Source: Pseudomonas silesiensis
Lineage (GTDB): Bacteria; Pseudomonadota; Gammaproteobacteria; Pseudomonadales; Pseudomonadaceae
Assembly (NCBI RefSeq): GCF_001661075.1
Contig: NZ_CP014870.1
Location: forward strand, 744,001-808,000
DNA length: 64,000 nucleotides
Direction of reading: 5' to 3'
Numbering within the stretch: position 1 is the first letter of the stretch; each line of letters starts with the position of its first letter. Below are positions 25,951-34,847 of the stretch, piece after piece. Under the pieces are notes generated by a model. The model was not told the DNA's origin, ran no database searches, and worked only from the letters and a program-made list of their open reading frames with translations. Made by a program: the position numbers and the translations under genes.

Positions 25951-27651
25951 TCAGTCCTTGGTGACCCGGTTGATTTCTTCAAGGCTGGTGATGCCCTGCA
26001 TGGCCTTGATCAACCCGGAAGTGCGCAGGTCGTTGAACCCGTCCTTGCGCATCTGGGTATCGATTTCCAGCGAGTTGCCCTCGGCCATGATCAGCCGTTG
26101 CAACTCGGGAGTGTTCTTCACCACTTCATAAATCCCTACGCGCCCTTTGTAACCGTTGTTGCAGTGATCGCAACCGACGGGCTCATAGATCGTGAACGAG
26201 CCGATGCGTTCCGCGGGGAAACCTTCCTTTAGTAGCGCCTCCCGGGGAATCTCGATCGGTCGCTTGCAATGGCTGCACAGTTTACGCGCCAGGCGTTGGG
26301 CGATGATCAGGCTCACCGAAGTAGCGATGTTGAAGCCCTGGATGCCCATATTGTGCAGGCGGGTCAGGGTTTCCGCAGCGCTGTTGGTGTGCAGGGTCGA
26401 CAGCACAAGGTGCCCGGTCTGGGCGGCCTTGATGGCGATTTCCGCCGTTTCCAGGTCGCGGATCTCGCCGACCATGATCACGTCCGGATCCTGACGCAGA
26501 AACGAACGCAGGGCCTGGGCGAATCCCAGGCCCTGCTTGGGATTGACGTTGACCTGGTTGATGCCTTCCATGTTGATCTCCACCGGGTCTTCGGCGGTGG
26601 AAATGTTGATGTCCACGGTATTGAGGATATTCAGGCCGGTGTAGAGCGACACGGTCTTGCCCGACCCGGTGGGCCCTGTCACCAGAATCATCCCCTGTGG
26701 CTGCTTGAGTGCGGCCATGAACAAGTCTTTCTGATCGGGCTCGTAGCCGAGGGCATCGATGCCCATTTGCGCGCTGGACGGATCGAGGATCCGGATCACC
26801 ACTTTCTCGCCCCACAGGGTCGGCAGGGTGTTGACCCGAAAGTCGATGGACTTGCTCTTGGACAGGCGCATCTTGATCCGCCCGTCCTGGGGCCGGCGTC
26901 GTTCGGAGATGTCGAGGCTGGCCATGACTTTCAGCCGCGAAGCGATGCGGTTGGCCAATTGAATCGGCGGCTTGGCGACTTCCCGCAGCATGCCGTCGGT
27001 GCGCATCCGCACGCGGTAGGATTTTTCGTAGGGTTCGAAGTGCAGGTCGGAGGAACCGCTTTTGATCGCATCGAGCAACATCTTGTGAACGAAGCGCACC
27101 ACGGGCGCGTCATCGGTATCCTGTCCGGCGACGGCGTCCTGACGGTTGTCATCGATCGACTCGATGTCCACGCCATCGAGGTCAACGTCGGCCATGTCTT
27201 CCAGGCCGGTACTGTGGCTGTCGAAGAATTTCTCGATGGCGTCCGTGAGCTTTTCGTCTTCGACCAGAATGGCTTCGGTACTGAGCCCGGTGCTGAACTG
27301 GATGTCGTTGATGGCCTGTTGATTGGTCGGGTCGGAAACCCCCACGAACAGTTTGTTGCCGCGCCGCCACAAGGGCAGGGCGTGGTGCTGGCGGACCAGT
27401 TTCTCGCTGACCAGCCCTTTGGGTTGTGACTCTTTATCCAGGCAGTGGAGATCCAGCAGCGCCATGCCGAAATGCTCCGAGGCAATCTCGGCAACCTGAC
27501 GGCTATTCACCAGTTTGTTTTGCACCAGGTAGCTGACCAGGGAAATCCGGTTGCGCTGGGCTTGCTGATACGCCTGTTGCGCGCTTTTGTCAGTGAGCAG
27601 TTCAGCCAGGACCAATTGCTTGGCCAGGCCGCTAAGGGCGATGTCATTCAT
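25951..27651 (-). CDS. pilB: Type IV pilus extension ATPase PilB
   Basis: This 566-residue GspE-type ATPase has an N1 (MshEN) domain at about 1-170, Walker A GPTGSGKTVS, an Asp box, Walker B (VGEIRDLETAE), and a tetracysteine zinc motif (CSHCKRP then CDHCNNGYKG). The HTNSA histidine box is present. It powers pilus extension from the cytoplasm. The start is ATG 27651. The gene is divergent from pilA with ~225 bases between, which hold the pilA sigma-54 promoter. Confidence 0.95.
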   Translation of the reverse strand: MNDIALSGLAKQLVLAELLTDKSAQQAYQQAQRNRISLVSYLVQNKLVNSRQVAEIASEHFGMALLDLHCLDKESQPKGLVSEKLVRQHHALPLWRRGNKLFVGVSDPTNQQAINDIQFSTGLSTEAILVEDEKLTDAIEKFFDSHSTGLEDMADVDLDGVDIESIDDNRQDAVAGQDTDDAPVVRFVHKMLLDAIKSGSSDLHFEPYEKSYRVRMRTDGMLREVAKPPIQLANRIASRLKVMASLDISERRRPQDGRIKMRLSKSKSIDFRVNTLPTLWGEKVVIRILDPSSAQMGIDALGYEPDQKDLFMAALKQPQGMILVTGPTGSGKTVSLYTGLNILNTVDINISTAEDPVEINMEGINQVNVNPKQGLGFAQALRSFLRQDPDVIMVGEIRDLETAEIAIKAAQTGHLVLSTLHTNSAAETLTRLHNMGIQGFNIATSVSLIIAQRLARKLCSHCKRPIEIPREALLKEGFPAERIGSFTIYEPVGCDHCNNGYKGRVGIYEVVKNTPELQRLIMAEGNSLEIDTQMRKDGFNDLRTSGLIKAMQGITSLEEINRVTKD

Positions 27652-27813
27652 GGGGATACCGGACGCAGACAATGCATGTCTTATAGCCTAGTCAAGCGGC
27701 AGAGCCAAACCCGTGGGACTGAGGTGACAATAATTGTCAGATAGTGCGGATCCTGGGGGTAGGAAAAGGCGATTGTCTGGGCTCAACCCCCCGAAAGCAG
27801 TACACGACGGATT

Positions 27814-27829
27814 TGGCATGGACTGTGCT
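27814..27829 (+). promoter_or_regulatory. Sigma-54 promoter of pilA
   Basis: TGGCAT at 27814..27819, five bases, and GTGCT at 27825..27829 match the -24/-12 consensus (TGGCAC-N5-TTGCT) with GG and GC correctly spaced. The pilA start is 48 bases downstream. PilR, encoded at 3174..4520, is the expected activator. Confidence 0.8.
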
Positions 27830-27877
27830 GGGGCTAATTCAGATCATGAGATTTCGACTCATGCATGGAGCTTGTCT

Positions 27878-28291
27878 ATGAATACTCAGAAAGGTTTTAC
27901 GCTGATTGAGCTGTTGATCGTTGTGGCGATCATCGGGATTCTTGCGACGTTTGCGTTGCCGGCTTACTCCAAATATCAGGCGAAGGCCAAGGTCACCGCT
28001 GGCCTGGCGGAGATTTCGGCGCTGAAAATACCATTTGAAGACCTTATGAATAACGGGAACAGCCCGGCGAATGTGGCGGCAATTGGGGGGGTTAGCCCAA
28101 CTCCAAACTGCACGCTGACAGCGTCTGGTACAGCCACTGATGGTACCGGGACTATTGTTTGTACGATCGTTAACGCGCCTGCACCGGTTTTAGGCAAGAC
28201 GATCACGCTGACGCGCTCGACGACTGGCTGGGTTTGCACCAGCACCGCGGGCGAGGACTTCTTGCCTAAAGGTTGCACCACTGGCGTTTAA
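27878..28291 (+). CDS. pilA: Major type IV pilin PilA
   Basis: This 137-residue prepilin has the leader MNTQKG, cleaved by PilD after Gly6, then FTLIELLIVVAIIGILA with Glu11 (mature Glu5). Four cysteines lie at 78, 95, 120 and 133. The last pair frames the C-terminal disulfide loop (CTSTAGEDFLPKGC). The body is Thr/Ala/Gly-rich and likely to vary among strains. A GGAG site precedes ATG 27878. The longer frame from 27734 crosses the promoter and is not coding. Confidence 0.95.
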   Translation: MNTQKGFTLIELLIVVAIIGILATFALPAYSKYQAKAKVTAGLAEISALKIPFEDLMNNGNSPANVAAIGGVSPTPNCTLTASGTATDGTGTIVCTIVNAPAPVLGKTITLTRSTTGWVCTSTAGEDFLPKGCTTGV

Positions 28292-28318
28292 CGTTTCACA
28301 AAGCTTTAGTACGCAAAG

Positions 28319-28346
28319 CCCCGCCCTAAACAGCGGGGTTTTTTTT
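28319..28346 (+). terminator. Terminator after pilA
   Basis: CCCCGC, an 8-nt loop, GCGGGG and eight T residues form a strong intrinsic terminator 27 bases after the pilA stop. Confidence 0.9.
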
Positions 28347-28422
28347 GACAAACTCCTTCAAATCTCCAAAACCAAGAAAATCCCGACAATTCATGGCCTT
28401 AGGCCTGCGGCAAAACCCGCAA

Positions 28423-28460
28423 CTTGCATGTAGATAATTTGCAAGTCATGCATTTTGCAT
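28423..28460 (+). promoter_or_regulatory. Twin inverted repeats upstream of the BON gene (putative activator sites)
   Basis: CTTGCA at 28423..28428 and TGCAAG at 28440..28445 form a perfect 6-bp inverted repeat with an 11-nt spacer. ATGCA-TTT-TGCAT at 28448..28460 forms a second one. They lie ~66-103 bases upstream of a sigma-54 promoter, a normal distance for an enhancer. The activator is not known. Confidence 0.55.
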
Positions 28461-28525
28461 GATTCCGAAAATTGAGTGAATTATTAAGCTGTTGATTTAC
28501 AAGGATTTATTGTCTGTCTCAAACT

Positions 28526-28541
28526 TGGCACAGCGTTCGCA
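28526..28541 (+). promoter_or_regulatory. Sigma-54 promoter of the BON-domain gene
   Basis: TGGCAC at 28526..28531, five bases, and TCGCA at 28537..28541 give a -24/-12 element with perfect TGGCAC and the invariant GC. Transcription would begin near 28552, leaving a leader of about 54 nt before ATG 28606. Confidence 0.7.
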
Positions 28542-28605
28542 ATATACCCAGTAACCCTGCTGACAAGACACGCAGCAGACTTTATGAAAAACAGGAGTTA
28601 CTCGT

Positions 28606-28959
28606 ATGAAGAAGTTCGCTATCGCTGCCGCTACTGCTACCGCGCTGACCCTGACCCTGGGCAACGTTGCATTCGCCCAGACTCAAGCCACTCAAGCGCC
28701 AATGGTGCTGGCTGCCGGTGAAGTTGCCGAAGTCAAAGAAGCTAGCTCCGATACCTGGATCACCACCAAAGTCAAAGCAGACCTGGTCACCGAAAAAGGC
28801 ATTCCTGGTACTGACATCAAGGTTGAAACAAACAAAGGTGTTGTTTCCCTGTCGTCTACCGTTGCCGTGACCGACGCACAGAAAGCCACCGCCGTGGCTA
28901 TCGCCAAGAAAATCAAAGGCGTCCAAGCGGTCTCCGCTGACGGCCTGAAAGCCGAGTAA
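28606..28959 (+). CDS. Secreted BON-domain protein (OsmY-like)
   Basis: This 117-residue protein has a signal peptide (MKKFAIAAATATALTLTLGNVAFA-QT) and one BON domain (about 48-117: DTWITTKVKADLVTEKGIPG...VKGVQAVSADGL region). BON domains bind phospholipid or cell-envelope surfaces. OsmY-type proteins act in the periplasm under envelope or osmotic stress. A strong AGGAG site precedes the ATG. The sigma-54 promoter and inverted repeats upstream suggest control by an enhancer-binding protein rather than by RpoS alone. Confidence 0.87.
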   Translation: MKKFAIAAATATALTLTLGNVAFAQTQATQAPMVLAAGEVAEVKEASSDTWITTKVKADLVTEKGIPGTDIKVETNKGVVSLSSTVAVTDAQKATAVAIAKKIKGVQAVSADGLKAE

Positions 28960-29065
28960 GGCACGACTTCTCGCCTGAACCGGGAGAAGGCGCGGTAGAC
29001 GAGCCGAGTCATACGTCTGCCGCAACTTGAGAGTTCATGCGAAAGGCCACAAGGACGTGGCCGTT

Positions 29066-29100
29066 ACAGGCCTCGAACATTCGTGTTCGGGGCCTGTTCT
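29066..29100 (+). terminator. Likely terminator of the BON gene
   Basis: ACAGGCCTCGAAC, a 5-nt loop and GTTCGGGGCCTGT form a long stem followed by TCTATT. The T-tract is weak. Confidence 0.6.
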
Positions 29101-29123
29101 ATTGTGGGCGCCGCAAAACCAAC

Positions 29124-29226
29124 TGTGGGAGCGGGCTTGCTCCGGGCGGCGTTCCGATGAAAGCGGACTGACATTCAACACCTGAGCTGAATCAAAGACC
29201 GCTTCGCGAGCAAGCCCGCTCCCACA
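29124..29226. repeat. REP pair
   Basis: TGTGGGAGCGGGCTTGCTCC... and ...CGAGCAAGCCCGCTCCCACA are inverted around a ~50-nt spacer. The left arm has lost part of its hairpin (CTCCGGGC). Confidence 0.85.
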
Positions 29227-29244
29227 GTTGGTCGGTGGTGAAAC

Positions 29245-29544
29245 TCAGTTACCGCGCTTGCTGGTGATCTGCTTCAACCGATTACCTTCAAACCGCAAGT
29301 ACTGGTACATCCCGCCGTTTGGCCCGTAGGTCCATTCCTCGACCTGGAACTCTTCCCGTCGGTCGACACTGCGTTTGTAGCCCAGCACATCGCGGCTGAC
29401 CGGTTCGCCGCATTTCTGCAGCACCTCGCCAGACCTGTCCCCGACACTGATCAGTTGACTGCCGCAGCGCAGGGTATCCGCGGCCGACGCTTGACTCGCA
29501 GCCAGCGCGAGGGTCAGGCCTGTCAGCCATGGCCTGAGCATCAT
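29245..29544 (-). CDS. Small secreted protein, DUF2845 family
   Basis: This 99-residue protein has a signal peptide (MMLRPWLTGLTLALAASQASA-AD). The body has the DUF2845 pattern: LRCGSQLISVGDRSGEVLQKCGEP with two cysteines, then a beta-rich tail (EEWTYGPNGGMYQYLRFEGNRL). The function is unknown; this fold recalls SmpA/BamE-like small envelope proteins. ATG 29544 overlaps the stop of the upstream DUF748 gene (ATGA), so the two are translationally coupled. Confidence 0.82.
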   Translation of the reverse strand: MMLRPWLTGLTLALAASQASAADTLRCGSQLISVGDRSGEVLQKCGEPVSRDVLGYKRSVDRREEFQVEEWTYGPNGGMYQYLRFEGNRLKQITSKRGN

Positions 29545-32492
29545 TCGGCATCCAGATGCAGCGGGGTGATCACCCGGCCGTCGCTTTCCGCCTGACCCAG
29601 GCTGGCGTCGACGAAGTACACGCGCTCGTCGGCCAACTGAGCCTTGTCGACCAGGTAGTCCTTGATGCTGCTGGCGCGATCCTGCCCCAGCTGCCGTAAC
29701 AACACGTCGCTGGAACTCCAGAAGTTGATCACGCCCTCGCGCATCTTCGCGGTGCGTTCTTCCTTGCCCAGATCCTTCCATTCGGCGGGGGGCTGAGTCT
29801 TCAGGCGGGTGCGGTAAATGCCCTCCAGCAGCGGTCCTTTCTCGCTGTCCGGTACTTCCACCAGCGCGGCGTTGGCCGGCACCTTGTCACCACGGCGCTG
29901 CAGCATTTTGTAGTAGTTGTACTTGTATTCCCGTTCCAGGCGTTGCTCGGCAATCAGCGGGCCATCACTGCTTTGCGCTGCAGTCCCCTCGATCTCCAGG
30001 CGCAGGGCCGGACGTTCCTTGAGCGCCTGGGACAGTTTGATCAACGAATCCTCGGCTTCCTTGCTCAGGTCGCTGGAACCCGGCGCAAACGAGACCGTGC
30101 CCAGATCTTGCGAACCACCGCCACTGACCAGGCCACCAATCATCTTGAATGGCGCAGCGGCAGCCTTGACGACCAGGTTGCGCAGGGTCTGCCAGATGAT
30201 AGGCATGACGCTGAACTGCGGGTTGTTCAGGTCACCGGTCACCGGCAGCTCGATGGAAATCTTGCCGTCCACGTCTTTCAGCAAGGCGATGGCGAGTTTC
30301 AATGGCAGGCTTACCGCATCCGGACTGTCGACTTTTTCGCCCAGTTGCAGCTGTTCGACCACCACCTTGTTTTCGGCCTTCAGCTGGCCTTTGGTGATCA
30401 TGTAGTGCAGGTCGAGATTGAGCCGGCCCTTGCGGATGCGGTAGCCCGCGAATTTGCCGGAGTAGGGCGTCAGGGTCGTCAGTTCCACCCGTTTGAAACT
30501 GGTGGCGATGTCGAGACTGGCCATCGGGTCGAACGGGTTGACCGAACCCTTGATGGTCACCGGCGCATAGCGGTCGACCTTGCCTTTGATGTCGACACTG
30601 GCCGGTTTCGCCTGGCGACTGTCGATGGTGCCGATCTGTCCATTGAGCTGTTGAACGGCCGTGGCGAAGTTCGGCGTCAGGCTGAAGTCGGCGAAGTTGG
30701 CCGAGCCGTCATTGATGGCAATGCCGCCAATGTGGATGCCCAGTGGTTTGTCCTTGGCGGCGGGTTTGGCCGCGGCCGTCTTGGCAGTGGCTTCAGGCGG
30801 TTGCGGGATCAGCAGGTCATCGACGTTAGTGGTGCGATCGTCGTTGATCATGAAACGCGCATAGGGCTGGAACAGGTTGACCTTGTCGATCGACAGCCTG
30901 TCGCCGTGCTGATAGTTCAGGCCTTCGAGCACCAGTTGCTGCCACTTGAGGAAGTCGCGGGTTTTCAGGGTGTCGAGGGTGTGTAGCTGATCGACCTGAG
31001 CGCGGCCAGTGACGCTGAACGCCAGCGGCTCGGTGCTTTTCAGATCGACTGCCAGATCACTGCCGAGCATGCCACTGCGCAGTTCGAGGCGAATGAACGG
31101 GTTGATATAGGACTGCGCGACCCGCAGGTCGATGTCCTTGGTGTGCACGTTCAGTCTGGCGCTGACCGGGGCCAGGTTGACCTCCCCGTCCGCCAGAAGC
31201 TTGCCTTGCTTGCCCACGCCCGTATCGACCTTGAGGTTGAAGGGCGAGCCGTTGAGGCTGTCGAAATTCTGCAAGTCCAGGTTCAGCGGGCCCACGTCCA
31301 GCGCCACGGGCGGTTGCGCCTTGCGGTCAGCCAGATGCACCTGGTAGTCGCGCAGCTGGACATCCTTGAGCAGCACTTGCCAGGGTTTGCTCGCTGGCGC
31401 CGGTTCGGGTTTCGGGGAATCGGCGGCCGCCGGGGTGCTAGCGGGTTCGGCGTTGGCCTTGGTGGCCGCTTTGGACGGCTGGCTGGCAAACAGCTTCTGC
31501 CAATCCAGTTGTCCATCGGCCTCAAGGGCGGCCCAGGTTTCCAGTTTCTGGCTGCGGATCTTGCCGACCACTACTTGTTGCCTGGCCAGGTCCACTGTGG
31601 TTTCGCTGATGTCCAGGCGCGCCAGTTTCGCCAGCGGTCGGCCGTCCGGAGCCTTGATGGCGAAGGGCGCAACATTGACTGCGACGTTACTCAGCAGCAG
31701 CTCGGTTTCCTTGGACAAGTTCAGCTTGTAGTCGGTGCTGAGGTTGAGGACGCCCTCTTCGAGCACCAGTGGCACTGCGTCGCGCACATAGGGCCAAAAG
31801 GATTTCATCTTGCCATCGGTGATTTTCAGCTTACCTTCGGAGGCAAGCGGGATCAGGCTGAAGTTGCCGGTCCAGTCGAGCTGTCCACCTCCCGGGCCGA
31901 CGGCCATCAAGGTCATGTCGGCACTGTCTTCGGGCAGGGTGCTGAGGTTCTTCAGTTCGAAATCGAGCTTGTCGTAGAGGAACTCGATGGGTTCGCTGGG
32001 GCGTGCATCCTGGAAGTGCACGTAGCCGCGGGCCAGTTTGACGCGCTCGACCCGCAGGGGGAACGGTTTGGCATCCGGATCGGCCGGAGTCGGCTCGCTG
32101 GCGGGCAGTTTGAACAATCCCAGCAGGTTGAGCTTGCCGTCCTTGCCGAAGAGGATTTCGGTCTTGGGTTTGTCCAGCTCGATATCAGACAGGTGCAGCG
32201 CCTTGGTCCAGAGGCTGTCGATCTGCAGATTGGCGTACAGGCGCTCGAAGCCGACCTGTTCCTTGCCCGGCTCACCAATGACAAGGCCCCAGAGGGTGAC
32301 TTCAAGGCTGAACGGGTTGAGTTCGATTCGCTGGATCGTGGCGGGCGTCGTGGCATAGTTGGCCAACTGCTGGTTGGCCACTCGCAACGCGATACCCGGC
32401 AAAATCAGAAACCCCAGCAGGCTGTAGAGGGCCAGCGCGGTCAACAGAGCGCCAATGGCGCGAATCAATCCTTTGGGCATGTGCGGCTTCAT
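29541..32492 (-). CDS. Large AsmA-like envelope protein, DUF748 family
   Basis: This protein of about 983 residues has one N-terminal membrane helix (LIRAIGALLTALALYSLLGFLILPG) and a long periplasmic body of repeated beta-rich segments, as in AsmA/TamB-like proteins. Such proteins form grooves that move lipids between membranes. A Pro/Ala/Lys linker near residues 350-375 and an OmpA-like segment (GSSDLSKEAEDSLIKLSQAL, about residues 800-830) stand out. The start is uncertain: ATG 32492 (MKPHMPKG), ATG 32480 or the frame start at 32525. It is coupled to the DUF2845 gene downstream. Lipid transport is a family inference. Confidence 0.85.
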   Translation of the reverse strand: MKPHMPKGLIRAIGALLTALALYSLLGFLILPGIALRVANQQLANYATTPATIQRIELNPFSLEVTLWGLVIGEPGKEQVGFERLYANLQIDSLWTKALHLSDIELDKPKTEILFGKDGKLNLLGLFKLPASEPTPADPDAKPFPLRVERVKLARGYVHFQDARPSEPIEFLYDKLDFELKNLSTLPEDSADMTLMAVGPGGGQLDWTGNFSLIPLASEGKLKITDGKMKSFWPYVRDAVPLVLEEGVLNLSTDYKLNLSKETELLLSNVAVNVAPFAIKAPDGRPLAKLARLDISETTVDLARQQVVVGKIRSQKLETWAALEADGQLDWQKLFASQPSKAATKANAEPASTPAAADSPKPEPAPASKPWQVLLKDVQLRDYQVHLADRKAQPPVALDVGPLNLDLQNFDSLNGSPFNLKVDTGVGKQGKLLADGEVNLAPVSARLNVHTKDIDLRVAQSYINPFIRLELRSGMLGSDLAVDLKSTEPLAFSVTGRAQVDQLHTLDTLKTRDFLKWQQLVLEGLNYQHGDRLSIDKVNLFQPYARFMINDDRTTNVDDLLIPQPPEATAKTAAAKPAAKDKPLGIHIGGIAINDGSANFADFSLTPNFATAVQQLNGQIGTIDSRQAKPASVDIKGKVDRYAPVTIKGSVNPFDPMASLDIATSFKRVELTTLTPYSGKFAGYRIRKGRLNLDLHYMITKGQLKAENKVVVEQLQLGEKVDSPDAVSLPLKLAIALLKDVDGKISIELPVTGDLNNPQFSVMPIIWQTLRNLVVKAAAAPFKMIGGLVSGGGSQDLGTVSFAPGSSDLSKEAEDSLIKLSQALKERPALRLEIEGTAAQSSDGPLIAEQRLEREYKYNYYKMLQRRGDKVPANAALVEVPDSEKGPLLEGIYRTRLKTQPPAEWKDLGKEERTAKMREGVINFWSSSDVLLRQLGQDRASSIKDYLVDKAQLADERVYFVDASLGQAESDGRVITPLHLDAE

Positions 32493-32584
32493 TTGTCTGA
32501 ATCGGAGTGCCTTGGAGTATGGCACGCGATTCTGGTTCCGAAGTCACTGCGCTTTCAGGATTTGTTTTACGTTATTGCTGAATC

Positions 32585-33601
32585 TCAGAGTTGCAGGATC
32601 AGCGTTTTCAGCGGCGGCTGTTGGTCCATGGACGGGAAATCGCCGCCCGGTTTCATCACTGTCCACTCCCGCACCGGACGCCCGGCTTTCTCGGCGCAGC
32701 GCAAAACCTGGTCGCGCCAGTCGTCCATGCTGACTTTTGCCAGGTTGTTGCAGCAGATCAGCACGCCATCGTCGGCGGTGGTCAGCAACGCCGGTTTCAG
32801 CAGGCTCTGGTAGTCGCGCAGCAGGTCGACGGTGCCGAATGCGCTCTTGGCCCAGGCTGGCGGATCCAGGAGCACCAGATCGTACTGGCGCGATTCCAGG
32901 CGCGGATAGCTCGGCAGCTTGTGCCCGCGACGCTGGCTGACGGGCAGGCCGGCCAACTGGCGGATCGCCGGGAAATAATCGGACTGGATGAACTGCATGC
33001 CTGGCAGCTGCGGATTGAGCAGGCCATTCTCGCGCCCGACCGCCAGGTTGCCTTCGGCAAAGTCCAGGTTGCACACCTCGCGGGCGCCACCGGCTGCGGC
33101 GCTCAAACCGACGCCGCAGGTATAGGCGAACAGGTTCAGCACCGTTTTGTCCTGGCTGTGCGCCTTGACCCAGCCTCGGGTGTTGCGCAGGTCGAGGAAC
33201 AGCAGGGGGTCCTGGCCTGCATGGCGACCGCGAACCCTGTAGTTCAGGCCCCATTCATGGCCGATCAGGTCTTGCAGGGCGGCTTCATCGGCGCGATAGA
33301 CCGTGTCTTCGCGGTCGATGCGCGAGTTGCCCCGGGAGCGGTCGTTGTACACCAGCAGGGTCTCGAGGCCGAGGTGCTGATTGACGGTGTCGTGCAGTTG
33401 CAGCAGGGCATCGCGCTCCAGGGCCTGGTGGAAGCTTTGCACCAGCAGTTGCGGGCCATAGCGGTCGATGGTCAGGCCGCCTGCGCCTTCCTGGCTGCCA
33501 TGGAACAGCCGGTAGCAATCGGTACCTTGCCGGTGCAGCTCGGCGAGCAGGTCCTGGCGACGATCGAGGGCGGCGCGCAGCGCCTGAATCAAGGAAGACA
33601 T
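32585..33601 (-). CDS. Class I SAM-dependent rRNA methyltransferase (RlmI-like, no PUA domain)
   Basis: This 338-residue protein has the RlmI/RlmK layout: the EEHEE-type domain (FHGSQEGAGGLTIDRYGPQLLVQ), a Rossmann methyltransferase fold (VLNLFAYTCGVGLSAAAGGA, SAM site) and the motif IV equivalent LVLLDPPAWAKS. E. coli RlmI makes m5C1962 in 23S rRNA and has an N-terminal PUA domain. That domain is absent here, so the protein is ~60 residues shorter. The exact target base is not certain. It is a single gene on the minus strand. Confidence 0.85.
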   Translation of the reverse strand: MSSLIQALRAALDRRQDLLAELHRQGTDCYRLFHGSQEGAGGLTIDRYGPQLLVQSFHQALERDALLQLHDTVNQHLGLETLLVYNDRSRGNSRIDREDTVYRADEAALQDLIGHEWGLNYRVRGRHAGQDPLLFLDLRNTRGWVKAHSQDKTVLNLFAYTCGVGLSAAAGGAREVCNLDFAEGNLAVGRENGLLNPQLPGMQFIQSDYFPAIRQLAGLPVSQRRGHKLPSYPRLESRQYDLVLLDPPAWAKSAFGTVDLLRDYQSLLKPALLTTADDGVLICCNNLAKVSMDDWRDQVLRCAEKAGRPVREWTVMKPGGDFPSMDQQPPLKTLILQL

Positions 33602-33664
33602 GCTGGGCGCCTTGCAGGAGGGAATTTGGGCGCGGGAGTTTAACAGTTATAGGGAAGAAGAACC

Positions 33665-33758
33665 TGTAGGAGCGAGGCTTGCCCGCGAAGGGGCCGATAC
33701 AGCCAACCCATATCCTGCGGCTGGAATAATGTCTTCGCGAGCAAGCTTCGCTCCTACA
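33665..33758. repeat. REP pair overlapping the stop codon of the MpaB-like gene
   Basis: TGTAGGAGCGAGGCTTGCCCGCGA and TCGCGAGCAAGCTTCGCTCC, ending TACA, are inverted around ~47 nt. The terminal bases of the right arm (33754..33758) include the TAG stop of the downstream minus-strand gene, so the element supplies that stop codon. Confidence 0.85.
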
Positions 33759-34620
33759 GGCCCATCCGTCGCCTGGCCCGTTGCACCGATCCATTACGCA
33801 CCGCCCAGCGCAACATCGGCGCGCTGCGGTTGACGCTGGCGCGGATCAACTTGCGTTGCAGCGGGCCCTGGTTCACGCCCAGCATGTCGCTGGCCCAATC
33901 TGGCAGCAGGTCAATCCCGGCCTGCATCATCAAACCGCCGAAAGGCTTGGCCAGGCGGCTGGGGGCGGGGGCGTCCAGCAGCAGGCGCAACACTTCCCGA
34001 CTGCGCTCGTCGCACAGCAGGTGAGGGCGCATTTGCTCAAGGTAGTCGGCAATGGCCTGGCGTGACCGGGGCACATCACGTGCCCCCAGGCGCTCTGCAA
34101 CCATGGCGATTTCGGCGTAGTAGCGATCCTGATCCGCCAGGGACAGCGTGGGATTGCGGTAACGCAGGTGCGCGGCGAGGAAATTGCTGACCTCGGCTAC
34201 ATGGACCCAGGTCAGCAGCTCGGGGTCGCTGGCGGCATAAGGCCGGCCATCAGGTGCCGTGCCGGTCACTTGCAGGTGGATGGTGCGGACTTTCTCGATC
34301 AGCCAGTCGGCGTCCTTTCGCGAACCGAACGTGGTGCCGGAAATGAATTGCCCGGTGCGCCGCAAGCGGCCGAGCATGTCCTGGCGAAAATTCGAATGAT
34401 CCCAGACGCCGGCCAGGGCCAGTGGGTGCAGGGCTTGCAGCATCAGGGCGCTGATGCCGCCGATCAGCATGCTGCTGAAGTCGCCATGCACTTGCCAGCT
34501 CACCGAATCGGGTCCGAACAGGCCGGGATCGCCCTTGGGGTTTTCCAGGTCGAGCTTGCCCAGGGACAGACCGGTCAGGCTCATGATCTGGGTTTCGATG
34601 CGGCTGCGGATGAATTCCAT
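33754..34620 (-). CDS. MpaB-type oxygenase-like protein (DUF2236)
   Basis: This 288-residue helical protein matches DUF2236/oxygenase MpaB. Markers are WQVHGDFSSMLIGGISALMLQALHPLALAGVWDHS, here in part (LMLQALHPLALAGVWDHS), and LLTWVHVAEVSNFLAAH with conserved histidines that are candidate haem or metal ligands. Related proteins include fungal MpaB and latex-clearing (Lcp) oxygenases. The substrate is unknown. Start ATG 34620; the frame to 34650 has no better signal. The C-terminus ends in a basic tail, and its stop lies inside a REP arm. Confidence 0.82.
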   Translation of the reverse strand: MEFIRSRIETQIMSLTGLSLGKLDLENPKGDPGLFGPDSVSWQVHGDFSSMLIGGISALMLQALHPLALAGVWDHSNFRQDMLGRLRRTGQFISGTTFGSRKDADWLIEKVRTIHLQVTGTAPDGRPYAASDPELLTWVHVAEVSNFLAAHLRYRNPTLSLADQDRYYAEIAMVAERLGARDVPRSRQAIADYLEQMRPHLLCDERSREVLRLLLDAPAPSRLAKPFGGLMMQAGIDLLPDWASDMLGVNQGPLQRKLIRASVNRSAPMLRWAVRNGSVQRARRRMGL

Positions 34621-34674
34621 GGCGACTCTGTGGTGGAAAAAGGGGGACATGACCTTGGCTCAATGTCCCCTCCC

Positions 34675-34774
34675 TGTAGGAGCGAGCTTGCTCGCGATGG
34701 ACGTTAACGATAACGCGTGTTGTCTGGATAACCGCGGCGCACTTGAGTCCATCGCGAGCAAGCTCGCTCCTACA
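34675..34774. repeat. REP pair with AACGATAACGCG spacer
   Basis: Arms TGTAGGAGCGAGCTTGCTCG and CGAGCAAGCTCGCTCCTACA, with CGA/TCG extensions, surround a spacer with GTTAACGATAACGCG. It lies between the mpaB-like gene start and acs. Confidence 0.9.
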
Positions 34775-34847
34775 GGGGGGGGCGGCATATGGCCTCGGTC
34801 ATACTGCGATAAGGCCCAGGGAGCGATCCCATGGGGCCGTGTACACC

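Noticed and set aside
27734..27877. Longer N-terminus for pilA from 27734
   Set aside because: It would contain the sigma-54 promoter; the prepilin leader requires ATG 27878.
31143..32813. A 556-codon plus-strand frame across the DUF748 gene
   Set aside because: It is antisense to a well-formed AsmA-like protein with a membrane anchor and coupled downstream gene.
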